From positions 1 through 32,088 of the forward strand of contig JAFVAU010000029.1 of assembly GCA_017480345.1 (NCBI GenBank): 32,088 nucleotides of DNA, read 5' to 3'. Shown here piece after piece: positions 21,351-29,450 of the stretch (position 1 is the stretch's first letter; every line of letters starts with the position of its first letter). The notes beneath the pieces are model-generated. The model had not been told where the DNA came from, did not search any database, and saw only the letters and a list, made by a program, of their open reading frames with translations. This stretch comes from Bacteroidales bacterium (GTDB taxonomy: Bacteria > Bacteroidota > Bacteroidia > Bacteroidales > UBA932). Made by a program: the position numbers and the translations under genes.

Positions 21351-22493
21351 ATGGATCTGACAGAATTTGAAGATATTGCTCCGTTCAATGACGAGGAGAC
21401 CGATGCTGCCTTAAGCCGCCTGGCCAACCATCCCAACACGCCGTGGATTTCCCGTCTGGTTTTCCCGGACAAACCGGCCAGTTTCCTCTCTGAGGTGCTC
21501 CGGAACATCCACACTGTGGAGGATTTCCAGCATGTGGTCATGAGCAAGGCTATCGAGTGGATTATCTCCACCACCATGACGGATTTCTCTTTCGAGGGCT
21601 TGGATAACATCATTGACCAGAAAGGAAAATACCTGGCCATGTCCAATCACCGGGACATCATCCTGGATCCGGCCATCGTCCAGGTGGTCCTGATGAAGAA
21701 CAACTTGCCCACCACGGAGATTTGCGTAGGGGATAACCTCCTCAAACAGAAGTCTGTAGAGCTTCTTATCCGCTCCAACAGAATGATTAAGGTCATCCGG
21801 GGCATATCGGCCCGGGAACTGTATCTTTCTTCCCAGCGTCTGTCCAAATACATCCGCGAAAGCATTACTTCCGGACGCAGTTCCGTATGGATTGCGCAGC
21901 GCCAGGGACGCACGAAAGATGGCACGGACATCACTGAGCAGGGTCTTTTGAAGATGGTGGACATGAGCGGAACCAAGGATTTCGTAGAGAATTTCCTGGA
22001 GGTGAACATCCTGCCGCTCAGCATTTCTTACGAATATGAGCCCTGTGACATCATGAAAGCCCGCGAACTTCTCATCTCCCGTACCCAGAAGTACGTAAAA
22101 CGTGAAATGGAGGACCTGGAGAGCATAATTTTGGGCATCAAGCAGCCCAAGGGCCACGTTCATCTGCATATTGATGCGCCCATAACCCGGGAGGAAATCG
22201 AGGAAGCCGCGCAGTATGACAAAAATGAGCGCTATGCCAAGATGCGTTTTGCCGTGGACCGCCGTGTCATTCAGGGTTATAAACTTTGGAAGACCAATTA
22301 TATGGCATACGACTGGGTGAACGATACCACCATGTATGCCGACCATTATGATGCTGCAGACATGGAAGCTTTCCGCGAGTATATTGCCGGGCAGCTCAAA
22401 TTGGTTGAGACCACGCTGGACCAGAAGGAATTGCTGGACATTCTTCTGCATATTTACAGCAATCCCGTTCTGAACAAGCAAAAGTTTATTTAG
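21351..22493 (+). CDS. 1-acyl-glycerol-3-phosphate acyltransferase family protein
   Basis: 380 residues from the ATG at 21351. A TTG eight codons earlier is in frame but lies in the -7 box and is rejected. The PlsC/PlsB-like core is seen as AMSNHRDIILDP (96-107), where His100 and Asp106 stand in for the HX4D pair (spacing is X5 here), then VGDNLL, NRMIKVIRG (143-151) as the glycerol-phosphate-binding block, and VWIAQRQGRTKDG (179-191) as the counterpart of the FPEGTRS motif. The rest (about 200-380) is a charged helical extension seen in larger Bacteroidota members. It probably acylates a lysophospholipid or related acceptor at the inner face of the membrane; the exact acceptor is unknown. 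Confidence 0.85.
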   Translation: MDLTEFEDIAPFNDEETDAALSRLANHPNTPWISRLVFPDKPASFLSEVLRNIHTVEDFQHVVMSKAIEWIISTTMTDFSFEGLDNIIDQKGKYLAMSNHRDIILDPAIVQVVLMKNNLPTTEICVGDNLLKQKSVELLIRSNRMIKVIRGISARELYLSSQRLSKYIRESITSGRSSVWIAQRQGRTKDGTDITEQGLLKMVDMSGTKDFVENFLEVNILPLSISYEYEPCDIMKARELLISRTQKYVKREMEDLESIILGIKQPKGHVHLHIDAPITREEIEEAAQYDKNERYAKMRFAVDRRVIQGYKLWKTNYMAYDWVNDTTMYADHYDAADMEAFREYIAGQLKLVETTLDQKELLDILLHIYSNPVLNKQKFI

Positions 22494-22523
22494 TTACACA
22501 ATTTATATTATGTTAACTTGCCG

Positions 22524-23930
22524 ATGAGCAGGAAGCGAATCGACCTGATTCTGGAGGGTGTCACCATCGAAGCGGTAGCCGCAGAAGGCAAAGCGCTCAC
22601 CCACGTGGACGGGATGGTAGTTTTTGTAGATTTTGCCGTGCCCGGAGACGTGGTGGACATCCAGGTGTACAAGAAAAAGAAAAATTACATGGAAGGCTTT
22701 ATCAAGCGCATTGTAAAGCCCTCCGAGCATCGTCTTGAGCCTTTCTGCAAGCATTTCGGCGTTTGTGGCGGTTGCCGATGGCAGCCTCTTCCCTATGAGA
22801 TGCAGCTGGAAGCCAAACGGCAGCAGGTGGAAGACCAATTGGTGAGAATCGGCCATCTGCAGGTTCCCCAGATTAGGCCGACACTCCCCTCCGAGGCCAC
22901 CCGTTACTATCGTAACAAATTGGAATTCAGTGCTTCTTGCAGCCGTTGGCTTCTTAAGGACGAGGATCCGAATACCCTTACAGACAAAGACCGGATGGCC
23001 CTGGGCTTCCATGTGGGCAAATTCTTTGACAAGGTGCTGGATATTGAGCAGTGCCATCTCCAGAAGGAACCTTCTAATGCTATTCGCCTGTTTATCAAGC
23101 GTTTTTGCCTTGAGAACGGCTATGAATTCTACAACATCCGGGAAAACCACGGCTTTTTCCGCAATATGTTTGTCCGGAGCACCGAGAAAGGAGATTTCAT
23201 GCTCATCCTGGTCTTTGCCCGCGAGGAAGAAGACAAACGGACGGCCCTTCTGAACGCCCTGGTGAAAGAATTCCCCCAGATTACCAGTCTGTACTACGTA
23301 ATCAACGAGAAATTAAACGATTCCATTGCAGACCAGTCCCCTGTCCTCTTTTATGGAGAAGATGCCATCTATGAGGAAATTGAGGGCTTGCGTTTCAAGA
23401 TAGGCCCCAAGTCTTTCTACCAGACCAATTCCCGCCAGGCCTACCGTCTGTACAGCGTGGCGCGGGATTTTGCTGCGCTCAGCGGAAACGAGCTGGTTTA
23501 TGACCTGTATACGGGTACCGGAACCATAGCCCAGTTTGTGAGTGCAAAGGCTTCGAAAGTGATTGGTATCGAATATGTTCCGGAGGCCATTGAAGACGCC
23601 GAATTAAATGCCAAGGCCAACGGAATCACCAACTGCGACTTCTTTGCCGGAGACATGAAGGATGTTCTGAATGATGCATTCATAGCAGAACACGGAAGGC
23701 CGGATGTCATTATCCTGGACCCTCCCCGCGCCGGCATCCATCCCGACGTGGCGCAGGTAATCCTGAACGCCGCCCCCGAAAGAATGGTGTATGTGAGCTG
23801 CAATCCGGCTTCCCAGGCCCGTGACCTGGCCATCCTGTGCCGGGATTATGAGATTACGGCCGTTCAGCCGGTGGACATGTTCCCCCACACCATGCATGTG
23901 GAGAACGTGGTGGCCCTGAAGAGGCGTTAA
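22524..23930 (+). CDS. rlmD: 23S rRNA (uracil-5-)-methyltransferase, TrmA/RlmD family with TRAM domain
   Basis: 468 residues from the ATG at 22524. A TTG two codons upstream is also open. An N-terminal TRAM RNA-binding domain (1-62) is followed by the 4Fe-4S ligands Cys75, Cys81, Cys84 (C-X5-C-X2-C) and Cys177 in EQCHL. The methyltransferase fold carries YDLYTGTGTIAQF as SAM motif I, ILDPPRAGIHPD as the conserved DPPR loop, and VSCNPASQARDL with catalytic Cys426. The family makes 5-methyluridine; RlmD (U1939), RlmC (U747), or both as in RlmCD, cannot be told apart by motif alone. Its TAA stop overlaps that of the convergent metalloprotease gene in the palindrome TTAA. Confidence 0.93.
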   Translation: MSRKRIDLILEGVTIEAVAAEGKALTHVDGMVVFVDFAVPGDVVDIQVYKKKKNYMEGFIKRIVKPSEHRLEPFCKHFGVCGGCRWQPLPYEMQLEAKRQQVEDQLVRIGHLQVPQIRPTLPSEATRYYRNKLEFSASCSRWLLKDEDPNTLTDKDRMALGFHVGKFFDKVLDIEQCHLQKEPSNAIRLFIKRFCLENGYEFYNIRENHGFFRNMFVRSTEKGDFMLILVFAREEEDKRTALLNALVKEFPQITSLYYVINEKLNDSIADQSPVLFYGEDAIYEEIEGLRFKIGPKSFYQTNSRQAYRLYSVARDFAALSGNELVYDLYTGTGTIAQFVSAKASKVIGIEYVPEAIEDAELNAKANGITNCDFFAGDMKDVLNDAFIAEHGRPDVIILDPPRAGIHPDVAQVILNAAPERMVYVSCNPASQARDLAILCRDYEITAVQPVDMFPHTMHVENVVALKRR

Positions 23931-26176
23931 TTCACCTTTACGCGCGTTTCCAGTTTCTCTTTGCGCCCGTCTTCGTACTCGATGCGGGCCACCAGCTGGT
24001 GGTCTCCCTTGCTCAGCCGGAAGGCCGATGTCTTGAGTACGCTGCCGTCCCATTCCCATTGGACCGCCTTGATTTTGATGTATTCCGGGCACAGCAACTG
24101 CGGCGTGAAGAGGTCTCCGCTCTGGTGGCTCCCCTGCCCCGGATCGATGCACACATAACCCAGCTGCTCCAGGGAAGGCCCCGGCACTTCTGAAATCTCT
24201 GCACTGAGCATCAGATCCATGTATCCGCCGTCCCCGGAAAGATCTTTCCACTCGGAACGCTCCAGCGAGAAGCCGCTCCAGTAGCTGTTCCCTTCCTCTC
24301 CCGGCTTTACAATGCCCAGCGGAGTGTTTCCGGGGGCTTTCTCAAAGCCATAGCCCACATAGACGTCTATCCCTTCCGGAATGCGGATATTTTCTTCCGA
24401 GATATCCACTTTCACCGGACGGAACTCTCCCAGGACGGGATTCTCCACCTTTTTGGACAGGACGCGCAGGGGGCCGAAGTCTACGATGACGTACATGTCC
24501 CCTATTTCCCGGTCCTTGGAGGAAATGTAAGGATAGCAGGTAACCTCCTGTAGGCGCTCCCCGCCGTGATTTTTCAGTTCATCGGCCAGGAAACGGACCG
24601 CTCCGAAGGCCGATTCCTCAGGAAAACTGCCGGCTTCCAGGGAGGGATCGAACTTCTGGAGGGTGCTGTGGGAGGCCTCGCCCGGCGTATTGAGCTCCAG
24701 CGAGAGGCAGAGCATCCGGCTTCCTTCCGGCACCTCCGCCGAAACCGTCAGCGGCAGATAACCGTTTTTGGAAACTTGCAGTCGATACTCCCCCGCGCTC
24801 TCTATGGGCAGGAGGAAAAAGCCCTTGTTGTCTGTCTGAACCTTGGTGGAATACCCTTCCAGGGCCACTGTGGCATCGGCCACGGGCTTCCCGGCCGAAT
24901 TGCGCACCACCCCGTCGATATGGGCCCCTTTCCCCTTGAGGACCCGGAAGGTGGCCTTCCCGTCCTGGAACTCGATGGTGGTGAGCTGGGTATCCGTGAA
25001 ATTTCCCTCCCAGTCCACCGGATCGAAGGAGAGCCGCTTCACGCTGCCCGGGAATACCAGGGCCGATGCATTGAAGGCGGAAGGATAATTGAGGGACGTG
25101 GGATCGGCCGACGGAATGAGATAAAAGCAGGGATGGGATCCGGAGCCATTGAGGATGTTGTGGGCTCTCCAGTCTGTCCAGAGCTCGACAGCCGGAAACT
25201 CCCCTACCAGCCGCTCCGACCGGTCTACATGGTAGATGACAAGCCCCTCCGGGAGCGGATGGTCCCAGGACGTACCGTCACGAGTCTCCAGAAGGAAGAA
25301 CTCCCCTTCTGTCTGAGTGGAAATGCGGTAGGCCCGGCCCTTCCGGACCGCCTCCAGAACCACCTCTCCTTCCGGCAGTTCGGGAATATCCTCCCACCAA
25401 CCCAGCAGATAGCGCTCCAGGGCATTCAGATGCGGAGGCGTGTGGCCGTCATTGTTGTACAGGCCCCGGCACATCAGGGAGAAGTCGTACAGGCCTCCGG
25501 CAAAGCCGTCGGCGGCTCCGTTGACATCATAGAAATCCGGCAGATTCAGGGTATGGCCCAGTTCGTGGCAGGTGGGGCCGATGCCGGAAGGCTTGTTCCC
25601 GCTGCCGCCGGAGAGCTCCGAGCCGCAGAAATAAGAGCCCGGCCGGACTCCGTCGAAGCTGATTTCTCGGATGGTTTCCTGCTCACTGTCCCGGATGTTC
25701 CAGTGATGGGCCCAGAGGGCATCGGCCGGCCCTCCCTGGGCTTGGTCATATCCGGCGAAATAATAGATGCAGAGGTCTATGATGCCGTCGGCATCTTGGT
25801 CGTAGAGGGAGAAGTCCACTTCCTCATCCAGCATCCCGCAGGCGTCCAGCAGGGCTTGCTCCGGCCGCATGTCGTCAACCCTCACTCCGCCGGAATAGAC
25901 GTCCTTTCCGTACCAGGCCATCTTTTTGCCCAGCCTCACGGGGCCATAGATGTCGAAGACGGGCTCATATCGGCCTCCGGAATTGTCCCGATAGTATTCC
26001 CGGACGGAACGGGAGCCATTGAGAAGCTCCGTAAAGTGGCCGGCCGGATCCTCCAGTGTAAAATGGACGTCGCTGAACTCCAGCAGGATCACGGGAATAT
26101 GCACCTCCCCTTCCCGGGGCTGTGCTCCCGCGAGGATGCCTGCCAGCAGCAGGATGGATGCCAGACTCTTCCTCAT
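23927..26176 (-). CDS. Secreted M6-like metalloprotease with carboxypeptidase-regulatory domain
   Basis: 749 residues. A signal peptide (1-18, ending LAGAQ) is followed almost at once by the catalytic domain: VHIPVILLEFSDVHF (25-39), SVREYYRDNSGGRY, DQDADGIIDLCIYYFAGYDQ (126-145), and the zinc site HELGHTLNLPDFYD (204-217) with His204, Glu205 and His208, as in immune-inhibitor-A/M6 peptidases. The long propeptide common in M6 enzymes is missing. A CarboxypepD_reg-like beta domain lies near 425-495 (DGVVRNSAGKPVADATVAL). The C-terminal 250 residues are beta-rich and unrecognised; no clear type IX secretion signal is seen. It is three bases downstream of a lipoprotein gene, so the two probably work together at the cell surface. 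Confidence 0.88.
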   Translation of the reverse strand: MRKSLASILLLAGILAGAQPREGEVHIPVILLEFSDVHFTLEDPAGHFTELLNGSRSVREYYRDNSGGRYEPVFDIYGPVRLGKKMAWYGKDVYSGGVRVDDMRPEQALLDACGMLDEEVDFSLYDQDADGIIDLCIYYFAGYDQAQGGPADALWAHHWNIRDSEQETIREISFDGVRPGSYFCGSELSGGSGNKPSGIGPTCHELGHTLNLPDFYDVNGAADGFAGGLYDFSLMCRGLYNNDGHTPPHLNALERYLLGWWEDIPELPEGEVVLEAVRKGRAYRISTQTEGEFFLLETRDGTSWDHPLPEGLVIYHVDRSERLVGEFPAVELWTDWRAHNILNGSGSHPCFYLIPSADPTSLNYPSAFNASALVFPGSVKRLSFDPVDWEGNFTDTQLTTIEFQDGKATFRVLKGKGAHIDGVVRNSAGKPVADATVALEGYSTKVQTDNKGFFLLPIESAGEYRLQVSKNGYLPLTVSAEVPEGSRMLCLSLELNTPGEASHSTLQKFDPSLEAGSFPEESAFGAVRFLADELKNHGGERLQEVTCYPYISSKDREIGDMYVIVDFGPLRVLSKKVENPVLGEFRPVKVDISEENIRIPEGIDVYVGYGFEKAPGNTPLGIVKPGEEGNSYWSGFSLERSEWKDLSGDGGYMDLMLSAEISEVPGPSLEQLGYVCIDPGQGSHQSGDLFTPQLLCPEYIKIKAVQWEWDGSVLKTSAFRLSKGDHQLVARIEYEDGRKEKLETRVKVN

Positions 26177-26179
26177 CCT

Positions 26180-26623
26180 TTATCTTTTTAAGACAAAATA
26201 GGTGGACTCGTCTTTCTTGAGCCAAATCATCTGGGAGGTGATTTTGAGCACTTCCACCTTCTGGAATGTCTGGGAATGGAGGGTGTAACCGTTTACCATT
26301 ACCCGGTAATCCAGTTCCACCTGCTGCCCTTCCTGCGGAACGGCGGGCAGGTTCCCGATGCTGAGCACCTTCCGCTCCCCTGCATCGATGAGCCGGAACA
26401 GCAGCGTGCCGTCCGGGCACTCCAGCACGGAAAGCTGGTGCCTGTCCGGATTGTATACTTGGTTTCCTCCGGAAACGCCATAGGCTCCCGGAACGGTGAC
26501 GGCCAGCACCGGGTCCTGAGGTTCAGGCTCCGGAGGAAGGATGGGCTCCGGCTTGGGAGGGCAGGCTGTCAACAGCAGCACAGTCCCCAGCAGGGCCGGT
26601 ATGTGAAAATAAGGTTTCAGCAC
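26180..26623 (-). CDS. Small putative lipoprotein, operon partner of the M6-like protease
   Basis: 147 residues from a GTG at 26623. The signal sequence ends in the lipobox LLTAC followed by PPKPEP, so the mature protein would be lipid-anchored and start with a Pro/Glu-rich spacer. The rest (about 40-147) is predicted beta-rich, with blocks VTVPGAYGVSGG, QLSVLECPDGTLLFRLID and VEVLKITSQMIWLKKDE; I recognise no family. A TTG two codons upstream is open but is part of the -7 box TACATTTG. The three-base spacing to the protease gene suggests a shared function, for example tethering or control of the protease (inference). Confidence 0.7.
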   Translation of the reverse strand: MLKPYFHIPALLGTVLLLTACPPKPEPILPPEPEPQDPVLAVTVPGAYGVSGGNQVYNPDRHQLSVLECPDGTLLFRLIDAGERKVLSIGNLPAVPQEGQQVELDYRVMVNGYTLHSQTFQKVEVLKITSQMIWLKKDESTYFVLKR

Positions 26624-26626
26624 ATA

Positions 26627-26634
26627 CAAATGTA
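26627..26634 (-). promoter_or_regulatory. -7 box of the lipoprotein-protease operon
   Basis: The minus strand reads TACATTTG from 26634 to 26627, only three bases before the proposed GTG start. It lies 21 bases from the opposing -7 box of the antiporter gene. Confidence 0.45.
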
Positions 26635-26655
26635 GACAAATTCTCCAAGAATTGC

Positions 26656-26663
26656 TAATTTTG
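26656..26663 (+). promoter_or_regulatory. -7 box of the cation antiporter gene
   Basis: TAATTTTG, 21 bases before the ATG at 26685. No -33 TTG at the correct spacing. Confidence 0.5.
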
Positions 26664-26684
26664 TACTGTAAACAAAACTGTGAA

Positions 26685-27641
26685 ATGATTGTTCAGATTC
26701 TGCTTTTGCTCGTAGGGCTGGCCCTCGTCGTGTTCGGGGCCGATTATCTGGTAGAGGGAGCATCGTCCATCGCCCGCCGTTTCGGGCTCAGTGAGTTTGT
26801 GATCGGCCTCACCATCGTGGGAATGGGCACATCGGCCCCGGAGATGGTGGTGAGCTTCATCGGCGCCTTCGAAGGGAATGCCGATATTTCCGTAGGCAAC
26901 GTCATCGGCTCCAACATCTTCAATACGATGCTTATTCTGGGGCTCACGGCCCTCCTTCTTCCCATGGCCGTCACGCCGGAGAACCGCAGGAAGGACATCC
27001 CCATGAATATCCTGATTGTGGTGCTGCTGATTGTCCTGGGCTTCAAGAATACCCTTTTCGGCCTGGGAACGGACGGCCTGTCCCGCGTGGACGGCGCAAT
27101 CCTCCTGGCGGTATTCATCCTCTATATGTGGCAGGCTTTCTCTTCTGGCAAGCCGGAGGAGCAGAAGGCCGATGAAGCCCCTCAGATGAAGCTTTGGCTG
27201 GCCGCGCTGATGATTCTGGGCGGTTTGGCGGCCCTCGTCTTCGGCGGAAAACTCTTCGTGGATTCCGCCGTGGGCATTGCCCATGCCCTGAACGTAAGCG
27301 ACAAGTTCATCGCCATCACCATCTTGGCCGGAGGCACCTCCATGCCCGAACTGGCCACCTGCGTGGCGGCCGCCGTCAAGAAGAAGGGACAGCTGGCGCT
27401 GGGAAATATCATCGGCTCCAACATTTTCAACATCCTCCTCATTCTGGGCGGATCGGCCCTTATCCATCCCCTTTCTTTTGCGGGCATTTCTCTGATAGAC
27501 CTGGGCGTGCTGCTTTTGAGCACCCTGGTTTTGCTCACGGCCTGTTTTGTTGGCAAGAAAAATGTGCTGGACCGGATGGACGGCGTACTTTTCCTTCTGA
27601 TTTGGGCAGTTTATATGGCATGGCTTATTGTAAATCTGTGA
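26685..27641 (+). CDS. Calcium/sodium antiporter, CaCA superfamily (YrbG-like)
   Basis: 318 residues from the ATG at 26685; an in-frame TTG at 26652 lies before the -7 box and is rejected. The protein is two inverted halves of about five hydrophobic helices each. The alpha-1 repeat has GMGTSAPE (47-54) and GNVIGSNIFN (71-80); the alpha-2 repeat has GGTSMPEL (216-223) and GNIIGSNIFN (240-249). The acidic residues Glu53 and Glu222 are the conserved cation ligands. The family exchanges Na+ or H+ for Ca2+ across the inner membrane; the E. coli relative is YrbG. Its 3' end contains the -33 element of the next gene. Confidence 0.94.
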   Translation: MIVQILLLLVGLALVVFGADYLVEGASSIARRFGLSEFVIGLTIVGMGTSAPEMVVSFIGAFEGNADISVGNVIGSNIFNTMLILGLTALLLPMAVTPENRRKDIPMNILIVVLLIVLGFKNTLFGLGTDGLSRVDGAILLAVFILYMWQAFSSGKPEEQKADEAPQMKLWLAALMILGGLAALVFGGKLFVDSAVGIAHALNVSDKFIAITILAGGTSMPELATCVAAAVKKKGQLALGNIIGSNIFNILLILGGSALIHPLSFAGISLIDLGVLLLSTLVLLTACFVGKKNVLDRMDGVLFLLIWAVYMAWLIVNL

Positions 27642-27657
27642 TTTATCCTTATCTTTG
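27628..27657 (+). promoter_or_regulatory. Canonical promoter of the beta-barrel/lipoprotein pair
   Basis: TTG (27628-27630), 19 bases, TATCTTTG (27650-27657): an exact match to the Bacteroidota promoter pattern. The -33 element lies inside the end of the antiporter gene. The leader is about 25 bases. Confidence 0.8.
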
Positions 27658-27684
27658 TAACAATCAATTATTGACATAACCACC

Positions 27685-28467
27685 ATGAAAAAAACTTTAA
27701 CCCTTATCCTGGCTATTTCCCTGTCTTGTTTCGCCTCTCGGGCCCAAGATAGTCAAATGGCCAATCACCTTGCTTTGGGTGTAACTTTGGGACTGGATGG
27801 TATCGGGCTGGAAGCTGCTCTTCCCATCACCCCCTATGTACAGGCCCGCGCAGGCTATTCCATCTTTCCTTACACGCATAAGCAGGATGTGAACCTGGGG
27901 TCCGTGGAAATGGGGGGTCAGACGAAGCAGTTGGATAAAGTTCCCTTTTCTGCAACCATGTGGAAGGGAGGGGCTGGAAAACTTCTTTTTGATATCTTTC
28001 CCGGAAAGAAGACGCCCTTTCATTTTACGGTGGGCGCTTATTTCGGAAGCGGAAAATTCCTGCATACCCAGACGGATCTGAGCAAGGTCTTGAATCCGGC
28101 CGATTATGCCACCTTGGCCATCTCCTACAACCAGGTCAAAGTATCCACCGATCCGAAGGGGTTCGTGGATTTGGATGCGAAGATAGGATCGGTTGTCCCC
28201 TATGTGGGCATTGGCTTTGGCCGCGCCATCAAGCCCGGCAGCCGTGTCAGAGTGAGCTTTGATATGGGTGCCCTCATCACCGGAGGAATGAAAATCCAGA
28301 CTTACAACTATGTGAACCTGGAAGGAAAGGCCCAGCCCGTGGTGGTTACCAGCCAGGCGCTCACGGACCAGAACGGCCATCAAGTGGACAATGGATGGGT
28401 GGACAAGATTGCCGCATTCCCTGTCCTGCCCATGCTTAAATTAAATGTATTTGTACGTTTGTTCTAA
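27685..28467 (+). CDS. Putative outer-membrane beta-barrel protein
   Basis: 260 residues. Signal peptide 1-20 (MKKT start, ending ASRAQ). The mature chain is a series of alternating polar/apolar strands (LALGVTLGLDGIGLEAAL, VQARAGYSIF, FHFTVGAYFGSGKFL, VVPYVGIGFGRAI, RVRVSFDMGAL) separated by turns, and it ends LNVFVRLF with a C-terminal Phe, the usual signature for BAM insertion. I do not recognise a named family. It is followed after 12 bases by a lipoprotein gene, and both lie between a strong promoter and a strong terminator, so they form a two-gene operon. Role unknown. Confidence 0.72.
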   Translation: MKKTLTLILAISLSCFASRAQDSQMANHLALGVTLGLDGIGLEAALPITPYVQARAGYSIFPYTHKQDVNLGSVEMGGQTKQLDKVPFSATMWKGGAGKLLFDIFPGKKTPFHFTVGAYFGSGKFLHTQTDLSKVLNPADYATLAISYNQVKVSTDPKGFVDLDAKIGSVVPYVGIGFGRAIKPGSRVRVSFDMGALITGGMKIQTYNYVNLEGKAQPVVVTSQALTDQNGHQVDNGWVDKIAAFPVLPMLKLNVFVRLF

Positions 28468-28479
28468 ACCATCATTGCC

Positions 28480-29343
28480 ATGAAGAAAGTATTTGTTTAT
28501 GTAATGGGACTGGCCGCCCTGCTGGCCGTTTCCTGCAACAACAAGGATAATTCCACAACTCTGGGGGCTCCGGCCACCCAGGAACTGGCCCAGGTACTCA
28601 AGTTTTCCAATCCTGTGCAGATTGGCGACTATGCTTTCCAGTCCATCGAACTCACGGAAGCCAGCCGCTATATTGCCGAGTACACTGAATCCAAGGCTTC
28701 CGCCGGTGCCAGTATCCGGTATGGTAAATATACCTATTTCAACGGAACTTTCAACCTGGACGGCTTGGGAAGCCTGAAGGTGGAGGGCAGCAAAGTCACC
28801 ATCAACCCCTCCTTTGCCGGCGGTTCCGCCGTGGAGGCGCAAGCTACGGTCACCCGTTCATCGGCCAAAGACCAGTCTGTCGTGAACGCATGTCGCAACT
28901 GGACCATCACCAAGATTGTTTTCGACGTCTCAGGAAAGACGAAAGAGGGACAGACCATCGGTGGCTCTAAGATGCTCAACAAACTGGACATGAAAGAAAT
29001 TGCCGAATATGCCAAGAGTTGGGGGCTTGCCATAACTGATGAAGAAATGGATAAGATGGCCAAATACAGCGTGAAGGAGATCTGCATGACATCGGCTGGT
29101 TCGTGTGTGGTGGCTTTCACCGGGACAGATACACATCCTTTTTACGCTGATCTTAACCTTAATGGCTCCAATTTTACATTCAGTTTCTCTCAGGAAGACA
29201 TTCCTATCCTTTCCGGAGGAAAGTTTTCCGGGACCTTGAGCTTCTCCGGAAATAGCTGTATCATTAGTGGAAAAGCCAATGTTGTGTACAAGGAGTCAAC
29301 TTTTGAGGCTTCTCTGGACATGGCCCTGACGGAAGTCCAGTAA
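28480..29343 (+). CDS. Putative lipoprotein of unknown function
   Basis: 287 residues. The signal sequence ends in the lipobox LAVSC followed by NNKDN; Asn after the Cys is compatible with outer-membrane sorting. The mature part begins with a Thr/Ala spacer, then a beta-rich domain (FSNPVQIGDYAFQSIELT, YGKYTYFNGTFNLDGLG), a short helical segment (KMLNKLDMKEIAEYAKSWG, then TDEEMDKMA), and a C-terminal domain of repeated short strands (FTFSFSQEDIPI, GKFSGTLSFSGNSCII). I recognise no family. It is probably anchored in the outer membrane, in the same operon as the beta-barrel gene, and the transcript ends at the hairpin 23 bases downstream. Confidence 0.75.
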   Translation: MKKVFVYVMGLAALLAVSCNNKDNSTTLGAPATQELAQVLKFSNPVQIGDYAFQSIELTEASRYIAEYTESKASAGASIRYGKYTYFNGTFNLDGLGSLKVEGSKVTINPSFAGGSAVEAQATVTRSSAKDQSVVNACRNWTITKIVFDVSGKTKEGQTIGGSKMLNKLDMKEIAEYAKSWGLAITDEEMDKMAKYSVKEICMTSAGSCVVAFTGTDTHPFYADLNLNGSNFTFSFSQEDIPILSGGKFSGTLSFSGNSCIISGKANVVYKESTFEASLDMALTEVQ

Positions 29344-29365
29344 TCCCCTTTTATTTTTTAAGCTG

Positions 29366-29400
29366 ACCGTCCCTTCCCTAAGGGGCGGTTTTTTTATTCT
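29366..29400 (+). terminator. Rho-independent terminator
   Basis: 8-bp stem ACCGTCCC/GGGGCGGT (one T-G pair) with an 8-base loop, followed by a run of seven T and more T-rich sequence. It ends the beta-barrel/lipoprotein operon. Confidence 0.88.
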
Positions 29401-29418
29401 TTTTTGACCAAAATTGCT

Positions 29419-29426
29419 TATATTTG
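29419..29426 (+). promoter_or_regulatory. -7 box of the GNAT-like gene and rarA
   Basis: TATATTTG, 24 bases before the ATG. The only upstream TTG is 12 bases away, too close to serve as the -33 element. Confidence 0.5.
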
Positions 29427-29450
29427 TGAGTTGTAACTAAACCCTACCCT

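Noticed and set aside
21411-22481. A 356-codon open frame on the minus strand opposite the acyltransferase
   Set aside because: Shadow of the acyltransferase frame; no family motif and no promoter.
24566-26191. A 541-codon open frame on the plus strand opposite the M6-like protease
   Set aside because: It is low in recognisable structure and antisense to a protease with a signal peptide and HELGH motif.
26652-26684. TTG start for the cation antiporter
   Set aside because: It precedes and runs through the -7 box; the ATG at 26685 begins the hydrophobic helix properly.
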